This document shows, piece after piece, positions 11,225-22,866 of a stretch of DNA of 64,000 nucleotides (positions are counted from its first letter, which is position 1; each line of letters begins with the position of its first letter). This DNA comes from Umbilicaria muhlenbergii (lineage: Eukaryota; Ascomycota; Lecanoromycetes; Umbilicariales; Umbilicariaceae), in assembly GCA_000611775.1 (NCBI GenBank), contig KK106986.1, forward strand, positions 2,099,551-2,163,550. The letters are read 5' to 3'. A program made the position numbers and the translations under genes. A model generated the notes under the pieces. It worked only from the letters and a program-made list of their open reading frames with translations, was not told where the DNA came from and made no database searches.

Positions 11225-13150
11225 TCATCTACTTGGCCCAGGTTTCATCGTCCTCCAACTCCCGTCTTCCTCCCAGACCCCGGCCTTCGTGTAGTCGGCC
11301 GCGTCACTCCCAATCATGTATCCAAACCTCATGTATTCCTTCTGACTGCGCTTCCGATTCCAAGTGAACTGCGAGTCCCCTTCTCCCTCATACCATCGGT
11401 GCCTCTCCACGTCGTTGACCAAAACACTCAATCCATCGTAAGGTTCGGGAGGGAATGCCCAGCCAAACGTGATGTTCGCCGCGCCAATGATTGGGGCAGT
11501 AATGTTTGGAAGTAGAGAGTCCACTTGTGAGTCACCACCTCGCAATGACTCGGGAGTCTGCATGATTGAATCGAAACCCCATCGGGCAATGCCGTTGATG
11601 AACAACCCCACGAGGATCCCCTGGTAAAGCAGACTGGGCCGAGTTTGAATGCCAGTCCCTGGTAGAAGAAGCAAGGCGAGCACGTAATGATGGATGCGGA
11701 GACTCAGTTGGGGTATCACAATGCAGATGATCAAAAAACCACCCATGATCGCGTACAAGGCTAGATAGCGCCGGAAGCGGCCTTCGAGCCGGAGATACCA
11801 GATCTGTCCCAAAGCGATGGCGAATATCAACAGTACGATAATGACAAGGGCCAGTCGGGCACCGGGCTGCGCTGAAAGATCGTGAGGGGTGAGGCGTTGA
11901 ATGGGAATAAAGTCAAAGGTGTAGTTGTTGAGCGACCCGATCCAGGCTCCTCCGAGCCAAAGAACAGTCTTTTCGATTTGGGCAGTCAAGCCTGCGAGCT
12001 GAGGCTTGACACAATAGCGGTAAATGGCGTAGCCGACAAAGGCCGCTGGGAGAAAACGACCGAGGGCCAGAGAGGAGAGGGAAGGGTAGCCGTAGAGGTT
12101 GGGGGGATCCGAGACAATGCTGACGTGAATGAAAAGCATTGGGAAGACAGAAGCGAAGAAGACAGCTGGAGAGCTGCAGAATAAGGAGAGTAAGGCGGTG
12201 AATATGACGGTAACTGCCAACAAAGGCCAACGGAGGTCCACGGCGCCGCAGTGCGAGGAAAGACCTGAGATAAACGTAAAGGACTTTGGGAACGACGAAT
12301 CAAACCCAATGCTCTTGATACCATGATGAGTTGTCCTAGGAAAATTGTCATGCTTGCCAGCTAATGCGACCACTCCACAGCCGCCTTTCTCGTTGCTGAC
12401 GACGCCTGCGTGAATTGCGGCCTGGCAAATGAAGGAATCTCCACGATAGATGGGCTCGCTGGCGGGTAGGCCTAGCTCACGGTTTTCCGGTCCACCGATG
12501 ACAAAAGATCGGTAATTGATTTCTTGATCCCCGACAGCATGTGGGTTCAGAACTTTGTTACTTCCGCAATTGGCTGGGCACCGAAAGGCAAAGGTAGCAT
12601 TATCAAAAGGGCGACAGTTATTCCCGTCGAGTCCACAGCCATTGCCTCCTGCCCAGTAGCTCGCTCCACACCAGATGTTTTGCGGTGTCCCGTACCCCTT
12701 GATATTCCCAGACGTTGCCGAGTGATGCAGCATGAGAGCAAAGGCCAAGATCCAGCTAAAGAAAAAGAAAGCCAGCATCGCTGCTTTGTGCTTCCTGTTC
12801 GGGAAATATCGGTCGACCAGCTTGATTGGGGCGTCTTGGATTGAGGGAAAGATGGGAGTAATCTTCTGGATACGAGGTGGATCAGGGCCTTTGGACCAGG
12901 ACGATATGAACCGCGCTGCATTGCGTACTGGGAGAGGGACCCATTTCCAATGGAATGATTTGGAAGATTCACGCATCCACACTGGAAGAGGTAGTCTTCG
13001 ATATTGGGTGTCTGGCGAGGCGGAGCGCACGTGCATCAGAGGATTGTCGGTATATGATGGCTCGTCGCCTTCGTCATCGGCCCATGGCGAATGCCCATTG
13101 TCCAAGCCTCGCTGAAAACCGTTTTCACTGTCGTTGGAACCCATGATCAT
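11225..13150 (-). CDS. LCCL-domain polytopic membrane protein
   Basis: Intronless gene of 641 residues. A cytoplasmic N-terminal part of about 130 residues with acidic and basic patches is followed by one hydrophobic helix (about 125-145). Then comes an extracytoplasmic LCCL module with its cysteine pattern: the IWCGASYWAGGNGCGLDGNNC segment region, FRCPANCG, the YRGDSFICQAAIHAG core and GGCGVVAL. The second half holds six or more hydrophobic helices. This single LCCL plus multipass arrangement is a conserved fungal family whose molecular role is not established; an endomembrane or cell-surface location is likely. The start ATGATCATG is the first ATG in frame. It is transcribed divergently from the aminotransferase across a 0.8-kb shared upstream region. 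Confidence 0.93.
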   Translation of the reverse strand: MIMGSNDSENGFQRGLDNGHSPWADDEGDEPSYTDNPLMHVRSASPDTQYRRLPLPVWMRESSKSFHWKWVPLPVRNAARFISSWSKGPDPPRIQKITPIFPSIQDAPIKLVDRYFPNRKHKAAMLAFFFFSWILAFALMLHHSATSGNIKGYGTPQNIWCGASYWAGGNGCGLDGNNCRPFDNATFAFRCPANCGSNKVLNPHAVGDQEINYRSFVIGGPENRELGLPASEPIYRGDSFICQAAIHAGVVSNEKGGCGVVALAGKHDNFPRTTHHGIKSIGFDSSFPKSFTFISGLSSHCGAVDLRWPLLAVTVIFTALLSLFCSSPAVFFASVFPMLFIHVSIVSDPPNLYGYPSLSSLALGRFLPAAFVGYAIYRYCVKPQLAGLTAQIEKTVLWLGGAWIGSLNNYTFDFIPIQRLTPHDLSAQPGARLALVIIVLLIFAIALGQIWYLRLEGRFRRYLALYAIMGGFLIICIVIPQLSLRIHHYVLALLLLPGTGIQTRPSLLYQGILVGLFINGIARWGFDSIMQTPESLRGGDSQVDSLLPNITAPIIGAANITFGWAFPPEPYDGLSVLVNDVERHRWYEGEGDSQFTWNRKRSQKEYMRFGYMIGSDAADYTKAGVWEEDGSWRTMKPGPSR

Positions 13151-13943
13151 AACTTGACGAGATTATTCTAAGACATGTTAGTTCTGACTGAAGGCGTAAT
13201 CGTATAGGATCTACTTACGGAGACGTAAGCAGCACATTGTTAAGCTTGGTGTGCTCCGCCTTCTATCATCGTTCAAGAAGCGGCTGGACCATGAGACTCA
13301 AGCCTTTGGAAAGGGAAACAGTACGGATAACTTGAGCATCGTCGAAAGAAGAACAGCATCTCAACTGCTCCGCAGCGTCAGCCAATCCGTTTCGGGTAGC
13401 TCGGCGCTCCTCTTCGCGGCCAAGCGCCTCCGCCAAGATCCAAGTACCTGTACAAGTTATCGATCAGGCAGCGAATCATTGTGCGCCTGGATCATGAATG
13501 CCGGCATGATTGGATCCATCCACGTGTTGACGGCATCCTCGCTGGAGTACCTCTCTTGAGCAAACCGCCGGCGACAACGGAGACATTTCCTACAATATCC
13601 GCCGTGACACAGGGCACGCCTTGCTGGTGTTTCTTGCATGTTGGGGGAGAAGCTTGCCTCGGCCGTTGAAGAGTCCAGCTCCTCAAGGCATGGCAGAATG
13701 TTGCCGATTGGCTGCTTGGATCGCACGCCGTCATCGAGATTGAGATGCTTTGTCACCACTACAGAAACATCCCGGATCCGAGCGCAGCTGGCTCTTATCG
13801 AATCAGTCGCAGGAGCTTCCTCTTTTCGTTATCATTAGAATCCGTGTATTTGTAAGGTGCCCTTCTTCTACTACATCAACTGATTCCTTCAATCTCCTCG
13901 TGAATCTCTCCGTGTCACCGCAACATCCTCACATCCATCTGTA
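13151..13943. promoter_or_regulatory. Divergent upstream region (LCCL gene / aminotransferase)
   Basis: About 790 bases between two divergent starts, so it should carry both promoters. No TATA-like box or strong repeat could be singled out. Short frames inside it have no recognisable domain. Confidence 0.4.
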
Positions 13944-15829
13944 ATGGCCATGGCCACTTCAACGATCAAGGACAAACGCCCAGCGCCCGTTGATCTTTCC
14001 CACCACTATTCTCGTGTAACCAAGAATAGAGTTGCCAGCAATATCAAGGAATTCTACAAATACTTCCTCATCCCGGGAATCGGCAACCTTGCAGGAGGTC
14101 AGAGGCACACGCGCAAAAGCCAATGGGGAAAACACTGACATTTTGAGAGGTCTCCCAAATCACAACTACTTCCCGTACGATACACTCGAGGCATCCGTCG
14201 CCTTGCCGAATCGGTTCACACCGACACCCAACAAGCCAAATGAACCACCGACCGCCCTTCTCTCTGCCACATCTTTCTCCGACAATGCATCGTCGTCTCG
14301 CATCGTGGTACCCAAGGAGTCTGGAGCGGTCGATATGCTCCGGAAAATCGATTTGAGAAGCGCCCTGCAATATGGGACTGCCCAGGGATATCCACCTCTA
14401 TACTCATTCCTTCGCCAATTCACCCGCGAGAACCTCCATCCCAATGTCCCATATGCTGGTGGCCCCGAAATCATCCTCACGTGTGGGTCAACCGATGGGT
14501 TTGCAAAGACGATCGAAGCATTATCAAATACATGGAGCGAAGAGAGGGACTTGATCCGTGAGAGGGAGGGCCTGCTAGTGGAGGAATTCGCATACATGAA
14601 CGCCGTCCAAGCAGCCAGGCCGAGAGGACTGAACATCGTGCCCGTAGCGATCGATGCGGAAGGGATGAAGCCTAGTGGGAAAGGCGGTCTGGCGGATGTT
14701 CTCGAGAACTGGGATACAAACACAGGGAAGAGACCGCACTTGATCTACACAGTGACGTGAGTATCTCAACGTCTATTCCAGGGGAAAGCACTAAAGCCCT
14801 ACATACAGAATCGGCCAAAATCCCACATCTGGTACGTTGGGCGTTCAACGTCGCAAAGATATCTATGCTCTTTGCTGCAAATACGACGTCATCATTATCG
14901 AGGACGACCCATACTGGTATTTGCAGTATCCATCTGCCAACCCCTCGTCCCTCGCTGCTCGTGGTATTCCTACATCTTCCGACGCTCGACCGGGTGAACA
15001 CAACTACAACACCCCTAATTCTTCCGGCTTCCCATTTCTCGATTCCCTCGTTCCTTCCTATCTTTCCGTGGATACTGAAGGCCGTGTTGTCCGCCTCGAT
15101 ACCTTTTCCAAGACAGTTGCCCCGGGATGCCGTCTCGGTTGGATCACCACGCAGCCTGAGCTGTGTGAGCGGATCCTACGCATTACAGAAACCTCCACCC
15201 AGCAACCATCCGGCTTTGTGCAATCAATGATTGCGGAGCTTATCATGGGACCCCAGGCCAAACATGATGGTGGTCGAGGCGGATCAATAGATGGCAACGG
15301 ATGGCAAGTCGATGGCTGGGTCCGCTGGTTGGAGGGTCTTCGTGGCAATTACGAACGCCGCATGCAGACCATGTGCTCCATTCTCGAGGAGGGCAAACAC
15401 CTCGTCAAGTCCGGCCGCCGACGAAGCTTGAGTGGAGATTGGGGTGTTGTGGACAAAGTGCCAATGTACGACTTCGTCTGGCCTCTCGGTGGAATGTTTG
15501 TCTGGGTAAAAGTGAACCTGCAGACACATCCGCTGTATGAGAAGACGACGCACGCTAAGCTGAGCCACGCCCTTTGGGTCTACTTGACCGAAAAGCCGCA
15601 TTTGGTGCTTGTGTCTCCGGGCACAATCTTCAGCCCCACGTCGGAGATTGCGGAAACCAAGGGGTGGCAGTTCTATAGACTTTGTTTCGCGGCCGTGGAC
15701 GAACCCGAAGTGGAGAAGTCTAGCACGAGGTTTGTGGAGGGTGTTAAGAGCTTCTGGAGAAAGAAGAGCTTAGATGATATTGAGGAAAGTATCAAGAGAG
15801 GGGTAGAAGACGATTGCATCCCGATGTGA
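13944..15829 (+). CDS. PLP-dependent aminotransferase, aromatic/2-aminoadipate type (ARO8-like)
   Basis: Fold-type I aminotransferase (class I/II) that moves an amino group between an aromatic amino acid or 2-aminoadipate and a 2-oxo acid. Exons 13944-14097, 14150-14756 and 14809-15829; both introns are 52 nt and join in phase, giving 593 residues. Visible signatures: LQYGTAQGYPPL near the start of the large domain, the GSTDGF loop, QNPTSGT after the second junction, EDDPYWYLQYP, and the PLP-binding SKTVAPGCRLGW with Lys at about residue 355. The C-terminal small domain contains PLGGMFVWV and FYRLCFAAV. The length, about 100 residues above bacterial relatives, matches fungal Aro8-type enzymes. 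Cytosolic location is expected; no targeting signal stands out. The first intron donor (GTCAGA) is weak. Confidence 0.93.
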
Positions 15830-16511
15830 GGACGCGAGGACTTCATCAATTTTGGGTGGCCGTAGGAAGGGATCTAGTTTTGGCAAGATGGATAGCAATG
15901 TAGGTGGCGTTGGTGGTGAAATGGTGATGGCGGTAGAAATACCAGGCAAGTGATAGCGAATCAACCTGCTAGTTGAGTCGGAATATAGAGACCTTACGAC
16001 AGAACACTCTCTATCAAAATATATCATCTCTCTGAGAAAACACCCCCGATCAACTAAATTGATTCCGAGGTCGGTTGTCCTCCACGTGCAGACCCTAGTT
16101 GAGTGACGACAACACTGCTTACTCAGCGGAAGGCGAGGGAGAAATGGTTATCAGTGCTTCCAATCTTAATCGTTCAACCTTCAGTGCCTCTCAACCTCAT
16201 AATTCTTTGTAAATCCTTTCATTTTGAAGGCCATTCATCGCACTGATATCACTTTGAGCCCTGTGGTCATAATGGGATTGTCATATACCTAAGCGGGTTC
16301 GAGATGGTGACATTTTTCTCATGATTGTGCCGATTTCGCACTCGTTGTTCTTTGATTCGTATTTAGCTGTTCGATGGAAGTCATGAACACGCCTTAGATC
16401 AATTGCCTTCTGTTGATACTTTATGCGTACGGCCACTTGGCGCAATCCCATCTCCGCGTCAACTGGAATTTTCCTACACACGGACGCTGCGCAAGCGCCT
16501 TTGCACCAAAA
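15830..16511. promoter_or_regulatory. Upstream region of the asparaginase gene with GATA-type motifs
   Basis: Contains TGATAG or TGATAA on one strand or the other at about 15952-15957, 16011-16016 and 16148-16153, matching the HGATAR consensus bound by fungal nitrogen regulators of the AreA/NIT2 type. Such short motifs also occur by chance, so function is inference. The 3' flank of the aminotransferase occupies the left end. Confidence 0.3.
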
Positions 16512-18188
16512 ATGGAGCATGAGCATCAAGTTCATAAGACCCTAGAATCTAGAGTCCTTATTATTATGACTGGCGGGACGATATGCATGAAGAAGTCACC
16601 CAACGGTTTTGTACCTACGGAGGGCTTCCTGGAATCCGGAATGGCGCCTCGACCCTCTTTCAATGATGGATCTAATCCAGACGGAATCGAAGTTATTACC
16701 GAACTTGGTGCCAGGAAGATCTTACGCAGCCTGCGGACGCCCATTAGCGCCTACCAATGCCACGTGCGGTACGTGGTCTTGGAATTCGACGAGCTCCTGG
16801 ATAGCAGTTCGATCGATGCCAAAGGCTGGACGGAGATCGCCCAGACCATCTTCAGAAACTACCGGCTATTTGATGGGTTTGTTGTGCTACATGGCACAGA
16901 CAGCCTTGCGTATACCTGCTCTGCATTAAGCTTCATGCTGCAAAACCTCGGGAAACCTGTCATACTGACAGGATCTCAAGCCCCCATGCTTGAATTACAA
17001 AATGACGCTACAGACAACCTTCTGGGCTCTTTGATCATAGCAGGACACTTTATGATACCCGAAGTATGTCTCTTCTTCAATTATAAGTTGTTTCGAGGCA
17101 ATCGAGCAACAAAAATCTCCGCCAGCTCATTTGACGCATTTGCTTCGCCGAATCTCCCTCCATTGGCCACAATTACATCGTCAAGGACGCTTGTCTCTTG
17201 GGATCTTGTCCATCGACCTACACATATAAAGCCGTTCAGCATCCAGACTGAATCACATACTGCACATGTGGCATGTTTACGTGTTTTTCCCGGAATCAAG
17301 CCAGAGATGGTCGAGGCTGTCCTCCAGCTGGAAAGGCTACGTGGGCTTGTGCTCGAGTCCTTCGGCAGTGGTAACGCCCCTGGTGGACCCGACGGCAGTA
17401 TGACCAAAGTCATAGCGGCAGCGGTCAAGAGAGGGATTGTGATTGTAAATATTAGTCAATGTGAGCATACCCAAAGTCCCAATCCTCAAACGGTAGCTTA
17501 CTGGATCCACAGGCATGAGTGGCAGCGTCACACCTTTGTATGAACCTGCCATGATTCTCAGTCATGCTGGAGTAGTCCCTGGCTATGACTTGACTTCTGA
17601 AGCCGCTCTGACTAAGCTATCGTATTTGCTTGCGATGCCAGACATTACCCCAGATGATGTGAGGAAGCAGATGTCAATATCCTTACGCGGAGAACATACG
17701 GAACATTCGAGCCATGTATTTGAGCATCCGAGCAGTCAACTTCCCCATCCACTAGCAAATCTATCGGCATTAGATTATGCAATTGCCAACGGAGAGATGA
17801 AATCGGTGCAGGAGATCCTGATAAACGGGTCTGAACTGTTACTTAATGAACCTGACTACTCCGGAAATACCCCGATGGTAGGACTTCCAACATCCCACGT
17901 TCCACTCACATAGGTTACTAACGTGTGGGTGGTTACCAGCACTTGGCTGCCACGGGACCGAATATCAATATCCTACGGCTTCTCTTGGCGAGGGGCGCCT
18001 CAGTCCATCTACGTAACAGGACAGGTCGCACACCGCTGTTTCTGGCCGCCAATGCCGGACTGGAAGGCCATGTGGCATTACTTCGGGATTCAGGTGCTCA
18101 TCTTCACGCCGAGGAGCTGAGCGTTGCGAAGCTACATGCCCAGCAGAATGTCTTCGTCTGGCAGGCTGCGGGTGTAAACAATAGCTAA
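16512..18188 (+). CDS. Type I L-asparaginase with C-terminal ankyrin repeats
   Basis: Hydrolyses L-asparagine to aspartate and ammonia. Exons 16512-17460, 17513-17877 and 17940-18188, introns of 52 and 62 nt, joined in phase to 520 residues. The catalytic domain shows the threonine motif TGGTI (about residues 20-24), the second motif HGTDSLAYT (about 127-135), TGSQAPM, and the late motif NISQCMSGSV rebuilt across the first intron. From about residue 420 the protein carries ankyrin repeats: LDYAIANGEMKSVQEILI, then NTPMHLAA rebuilt across intron 2, then GRTPLFLAANAGLEGHVALL. This asparaginase-ankyrin layout is known from other eukaryotic type I enzymes. The ATG at 16512 was preferred because family similarity begins shortly after it; an in-frame ATG at 16413 would add 33 residues. 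No signal peptide, so cytosolic use is expected. Confidence 0.93.
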
Positions 18189-19178
18189 ATGATGCATCGT
18201 CCGTGTTGGGTAAATTGACGAGTGTGGCAGTTGATTGGTCGAGCGTCACCACCATGGCAGAAATCAACGCTTTCTGACCAGACTTGCAGTTGCAGGGAGC
18301 GCCACATTCCGCAGCGAGTGCTGGATATCCGCGGAGAGGCTTACGGATCGCCGATCCCTGCCTTCCTGTACGGCAGCCATTGAAGCGTCGGCAAAACCAT
18401 GTTGTGCGGAGGCTCTTCCGGCCCAGACCGCAGCCAGTGGTCTTTTCCCTAGGTCCCTTGTGAGACGGCTGCCATCAGGGATGTTTGTCGATAGTGCTAC
18501 TTTACCATGCCCATGGGACATTTTCGTTCTCGTGCCACCGCCACACATGGCAGTACAACCTCCACCATGGCCGGGCAGCCAGTCATCCTCTCCTGTTACT
18601 ACCTTTCTTGCAATGCAATCCACTACGCACACTCGGACCGGAAACCAACGATTTTGAAGAATCGAGCTACAAATTCCACAAAGGGTGCATTAACCGACGT
18701 ATTTACGCTACGTACAGACTACAGATCACGCAGGACCCTGACCAAGTGCCATGCCTCGAGGTAAAGTTTATTTTGCTGAGGAGGTGGATCAGAACTCATC
18801 AGATCAGACAGCAGACATCAGAAGTGACGCTCTGAGGTAAGGTACCGTCAGTCGTACAACATATCATACACCAGGGTCGCCAAGGCTGTACCTCCTACTC
18901 CACTGATGGCGCCATTGCGGATCCCGGCCACTCATGGGCCAATCCCCTTAGAGACCATGTAACTTTACGACAACACCCAAGAATTGAAAAAATTGAGGGA
19001 AATTGCCTCACCCAACTTCAACTATGACTAACTAACTTCATCCACTCCCTCAAAACTCTTCCCACGATGGATTTCCAAACGACGTTACGTAACTGGATGC
19101 GAGGCTATTCCTAGCCTGTCGCCTCCACATCATCACTCATCTGGAGAGGAGGCTGTTCATGGGTCGCCAATGATCGAG

Positions 19179-19220
19179 CCCGCTCATGCCGTGACCGAAC
19201 CCGCTCATGCCGTGATCGAA
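19179..19220. repeat. 21-bp tandem duplication
   Basis: CCCGCTCATGCCGTGACCGAA at 19179-19199 is followed directly by a copy at 19200-19220 differing at a single base (C to T). Confidence 0.85.
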
Positions 19221-19503
19221 GTGCACCGAGTACCACGGGAAGGGAACGTGGTCAGACTCGGCGACTCGCATCAATAGGGGATAAGCATTGGCACCACGTT
19301 TATATGGAGGCTGCCAGGAATTCATGTTCATCCCACATTATCGCATCCTGAGCATTACTCGAGATCATTTCTCCTCATCTCCGTCTTCTTACGTCTTATG
19401 AGGTCGCTTAGTGCTCGTCCGGTCATGCCTTCTGCGCGACATCTACCGTCCTCCACACTCGGCACGACTTGATGCCTGGCCACGGCAACTCATTCTGGAC
19501 TCT

Positions 19504-19959
19504 GATAAGATCGCGCTCTCAGCTAATACGAGATCATGGCACGAGCACGAGCGAGACTGCGCCCATTCAAGCGCAACGTTGATCATTGTTATTGACCTCC
19601 TTCTTTCGACCCAATCTGCTGACCTTTCTGCTGGGACGTCATCATCAGGTTAGTAAGAGCGGGCCCACTCCACACATGCCGCATGATTAGCTGATGTAGG
19701 TAGTCGAATGCGAGACTGCTCTAGAAAAAGGTGCTGGAAGAATGTCTGAAGTTTGACCCCAGATTTGTCTTGCCTGCTAAGCTTCCGTCCTTCCTGAACC
19801 TTATCTTTACATCACTCTTGGACTTCTCGTTTCGAAAGAAGTTCTTGCATCTTCATCTTGACTTGGACTCCCTCTTCGACTTCAACTTTGAATGACCATC
19901 TCATCGATGTTCACAGTACTCGCCATCAGACACTAACATTTGTTGTTCCCGTTGATAAG
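19504..19959 (+). promoter_or_regulatory. Two GATAAG motifs upstream of nmrA
   Basis: TGATAAG occurs at about 19503-19509 and again at 19953-19959, roughly 520 and 70 bases before the nmrA start. They match the consensus of GATA factors such as AreA, the regulator that NmrA inhibits, so an autoregulatory loop is conceivable. The evidence is motif matching only. Confidence 0.3.
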
Positions 19960-20021
19960 CCTTCTCACCTCGCATCTGATTCTTTGGCTAGGCCTGTCAA
20001 AGACCCAGCGGTTGTGAAGAC

Positions 20022-21059
20022 TTGTCCTTCCCCATGCCACCCACAGACAAGACCATCGTCATTGTCAACTCTACGGGTCGGCAGGCGGCGTCTCTTGCTC
20101 GGGTGGCTTCTGCCGTCGGCTACAATGTCAGGGCGCAGCTACGCTCCAAGAACGGCGGTATCGTGGCACAAGAACTTGAGGACCTCCCCAATGTGAGTCT
20201 TGTTGAAGGCTCACTCGAGGACAAGGAGCTCGTGGCGAGACTGTTCAAAGGCGCGCAACTAGCCTTCATCAACACCATATCTTGGGGCGATGAGGTGGCC
20301 ATTGGGAAGTCCTTAGCTGATGCGGCGAAGAAGGCGGGTATTCAGCATTACATATACAGCAGCATGCCCGATCACAGCATCTACGGGAAAGGATGGCCAG
20401 GTTTGCCGTTGTGGAGCGTCAAGTTCACCATTGAGAATTACATCCGCCAGATAGGTCTGCCAGCCACGTTCGTCTATGCAGGCATCTACAACAACAACTT
20501 TACGAGCTTACCGTATCCCTTATTCTGCATGGAACTGAAGAAGAACGGGAGTTTCGAATGGAAAGCCCCCTTTCATCCAGATATCCCGCTACCCTGGCTG
20601 GACGCCGAGCACGACGTCGGACCAGCAGTGCTGCAGATTCTGAAAGACGGGCCGAGGAAGTGGACTGGACACCGGTAACACCTCTCCCCGTCCCTCCCGA
20701 AGTCGGTCACCACCAAGAACTCCGAGCTAACATCTCCACCCCCCAGCATCGCCCTCGCCTTCGAAATGCTCTCCCCGCGCGCCGTGTGCGCCGCCTTCGC
20801 GCGCGGAGTCGGCCGCCCCGTCAAGTACGTGCGCGGCCCCGTCGAGATCAAAGTGGCGATCCCCAACGGCTACCGCGAACAACTCGACGGCATCTCCGTG
20901 CTCTTCGGCCAACACAACGCGCCCTACTTCGGGCCGGACCTCGAGGCCCCCGCCGAGGCCATCGGGCTCTGGGAAGGGTACCGCGGGATCGAGGAGTATG
21001 CGAGGGAGGTGTTTCCGGTCGAGGAGGCGGCGAATGGCTTGACGTGGATGAACCAATAA
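20022..21059 (+). CDS. nmrA: Nitrogen metabolite repressor NmrA
   Basis: Negative regulator of nitrogen catabolic genes: family members bind the GATA factor AreA and sense NAD(P) state through a Rossmann fold without being true dehydrogenases. Exons 20022-20674 and 20747-21059 with a 72-nt intron, joined in phase to 321 residues. The N-terminal dinucleotide motif appears as VNSTGRQAASL, typical of NmrA rather than of active reductases. Other hallmarks are HYIYSSMPDHSIYG, TFVYAGIYNNNFTSLPYPLF, and IPLPWLDAEHDVGPA; the C-terminal end has IEEYAREVFPVEEAANGL. The region before that last motif is shorter than in the well-studied Aspergillus protein. An in-frame ATG four codons later (20034) could also serve as start. 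It lies just downstream of an asparaginase and an aminotransferase on the same strand. Confidence 0.93.
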
Positions 21060-21521
21060 CACTTGCTGGGGAAAATTTTTCAAAAAGAAAAAAGAAAAAA
21101 GGGGGGGAAAAAAAAGAGGAAAAATGTGAAGCTTTGACGCATTCCTGGCATTTTCGGAGATGGGTACGGGATACGGTGCTGGGGATTGTGGGCTTGGGAT
21201 TGGGCTTGGGCTTGGGATTGGGATTGCGAAGGGGCCAACGGCGCCAAGGGAATGGGGCGTTGATGGCACAAGGGTACAGCGGAGGCACTACGCAGTCGGA
21301 TGAGCAGGCTATTATGTAATAGTGATGGCTGGAGCCACAATTGTCGGGTCGACGGGATGACGCGTGAGAGACGAGAGTTCCTTGGCTGCTGGACCCTGGA
21401 AATCGGTCAATCGGTCTTTCCGGCGGGGACGAGGAAGGAGGATGAGAAATCGTTGCTTTGTGCTCACAGTCTGAGGAGACGTGCTCGAGTTTCTTCAGCG
21501 TCGAAGACGGTCTCTTGGTGC

Positions 21522-21574
21522 GTGGAACGAAGAGTGGAACGAAGAGTGGAACGAAGATGGTGGAACGAAGATGG
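21522..21574. repeat. 12-bp tandem repeat, about 4 copies
   Basis: GTGGAACGAAGA repeated at 21522, 21534 and 21546, then a fourth copy after a two-base insertion. Confidence 0.9.
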
Positions 21575-22330
21575 TTAGTTGCTGGCTGGCTGGGCTGGGC
21601 GTTATGCTTCTCGCTTATCCAATGCCGAGGCTCGTCCTCTGCCTGAGGCGTTAATACAGCCGAAGTGTCCCCGCACTTTGTATGAGTGCTTTGGCAAAAC
21701 CCCCCACGTTCCCTCACTCCTCCCTCCGCACTACCTCATGCTATCTATACCATCAGACCTAGTTTCCTCAGGGCTAGATATAGCCTCATCGAAATATCCC
21801 ATTCCTTCGCCGAAACAGCCATCTGCCACATCTGCCTTCCGCCTGATCCCTCCAGCACCGGCGACGAATCCACCCACCCAGCCCCCTCGGCCCTTATCAA
21901 ATGACCGCCGATGCTCTCTCCGGTTCCAACCACTGCAGTGTTCCCACTCCGCTCAACTTCCCGCGTCCCGCACTCTCCGTCTATTTCCCACGTCCTCCCC
22001 CCCAAAACCTTCCCTCGCCCTTTCCCTCCCCACCCCACCACCACAATCCCTCCCATCTCCATCTCCATCGCCCTTTCCCTTTCCCTTTCCCCCTCCCCTA
22101 TCCAGCACACCCTTCCCCACCCCCCAAACCCAACCGCCACCTCCCCCGCTCCTGTCGCACACTCCACACCCGAAGAATCCACCCCGTAAGATCTACAAAC
22201 CCCAAACTCCAAACCCCACACCCCACACCAAGGCCCAAAACCCGAGTCTGTCACTTGCACACGCCGATGCTGCTTCTGATCTGCGGATGCCAATTCCCGT
22301 GCTTCGGACCGAGCTAGGTAAGGTAGGGGC

Positions 22331-22395
22331 GATAGATCTGGGAGTGAGTTTCAAGTCAGGTCGCGACAGATCTGGGAGTGAGTTTCAAGTCAGGT
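22331..22395. repeat. 34-bp tandem duplication
   Basis: The unit starting GATAGATCTGGGAGTGAGTT (22331-22364) is repeated at 22365-22395 as GACAGATCTGGGAGTGAGTT, nearly identical to the end of the copy. Confidence 0.9.
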
Positions 22396-22714
22396 AAGGG
22401 ATGCAGGAAGTAGTGGACTGCTGCGGGGGGGGAGGGCGGATAGAGCTTGTTTTGCTGAAGTGGGGAGGTGGGATGAACAGCCACGGGTAGGTTGGTTTGA
22501 CGGCTTTGAGGTGTTGGGTCTTTGGTTTCGTTGACTTCATCCCCGGCATTTCCCCGCGCCCCCCACCTGCATTCCTAATTTTGATCCTGTTCTTGTTCGT
22601 CTCCTGTTCGTCTCCTGTTCTGATTCCTTGATCGTTCCTTCTCCCTCGCCCAAGCCTTGAATTCTTGAGTGACTTGATTGTTCGTTGGCCTCTCCTGTTC
22701 CGAGCCCGGTACTC

Positions 22715-22866
22715 TTTTCTCGTGCTCTTCTCTCGTGCTTTTCTCTCTTGCTCTTCTCTCTCGCTCTTCTCTCTCACTTTTCTCTCCTGCTCTTCATCTT
22801 CCTCTTCTCTCTCACTCCCTCATTTCTCTCTCCCTCATCCTCCCTCTCCCTCTCCCCCTCCCCCAG
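22715..22866. repeat. CT-rich pyrimidine tract
   Basis: About 150 bases almost entirely of C and T, built from irregular CTCTTCTCTC units ending in CCCTCTCC runs. Such tracts are common in fungal promoters, but no gene clearly starts downstream. Confidence 0.8.

Larger units (their letters stand above)
18189..20021. other. Intergenic and nmrA upstream region
   Basis: 1.8 kb without a convincing gene. Near the right end lie two GATAAG motifs (19504-19509 and 19954-19959), listed separately, and a 21-bp duplication at 19179-19220. Frames on both strands at 18235-18660 lack domains. Confidence 0.45.

Noticed and set aside
13944-21059. Secondary-metabolite cluster around the aminotransferase
   Set aside because: No synthase, oxidase set or cluster transporter nearby; genes fit primary nitrogen metabolism.
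21579-22397. 272-codon Pro/Ser-rich plus-strand frame
   Set aside because: Composition follows C-rich low-complexity DNA; a minus-strand frame overlaps it equally well, and there is no start context or domain.
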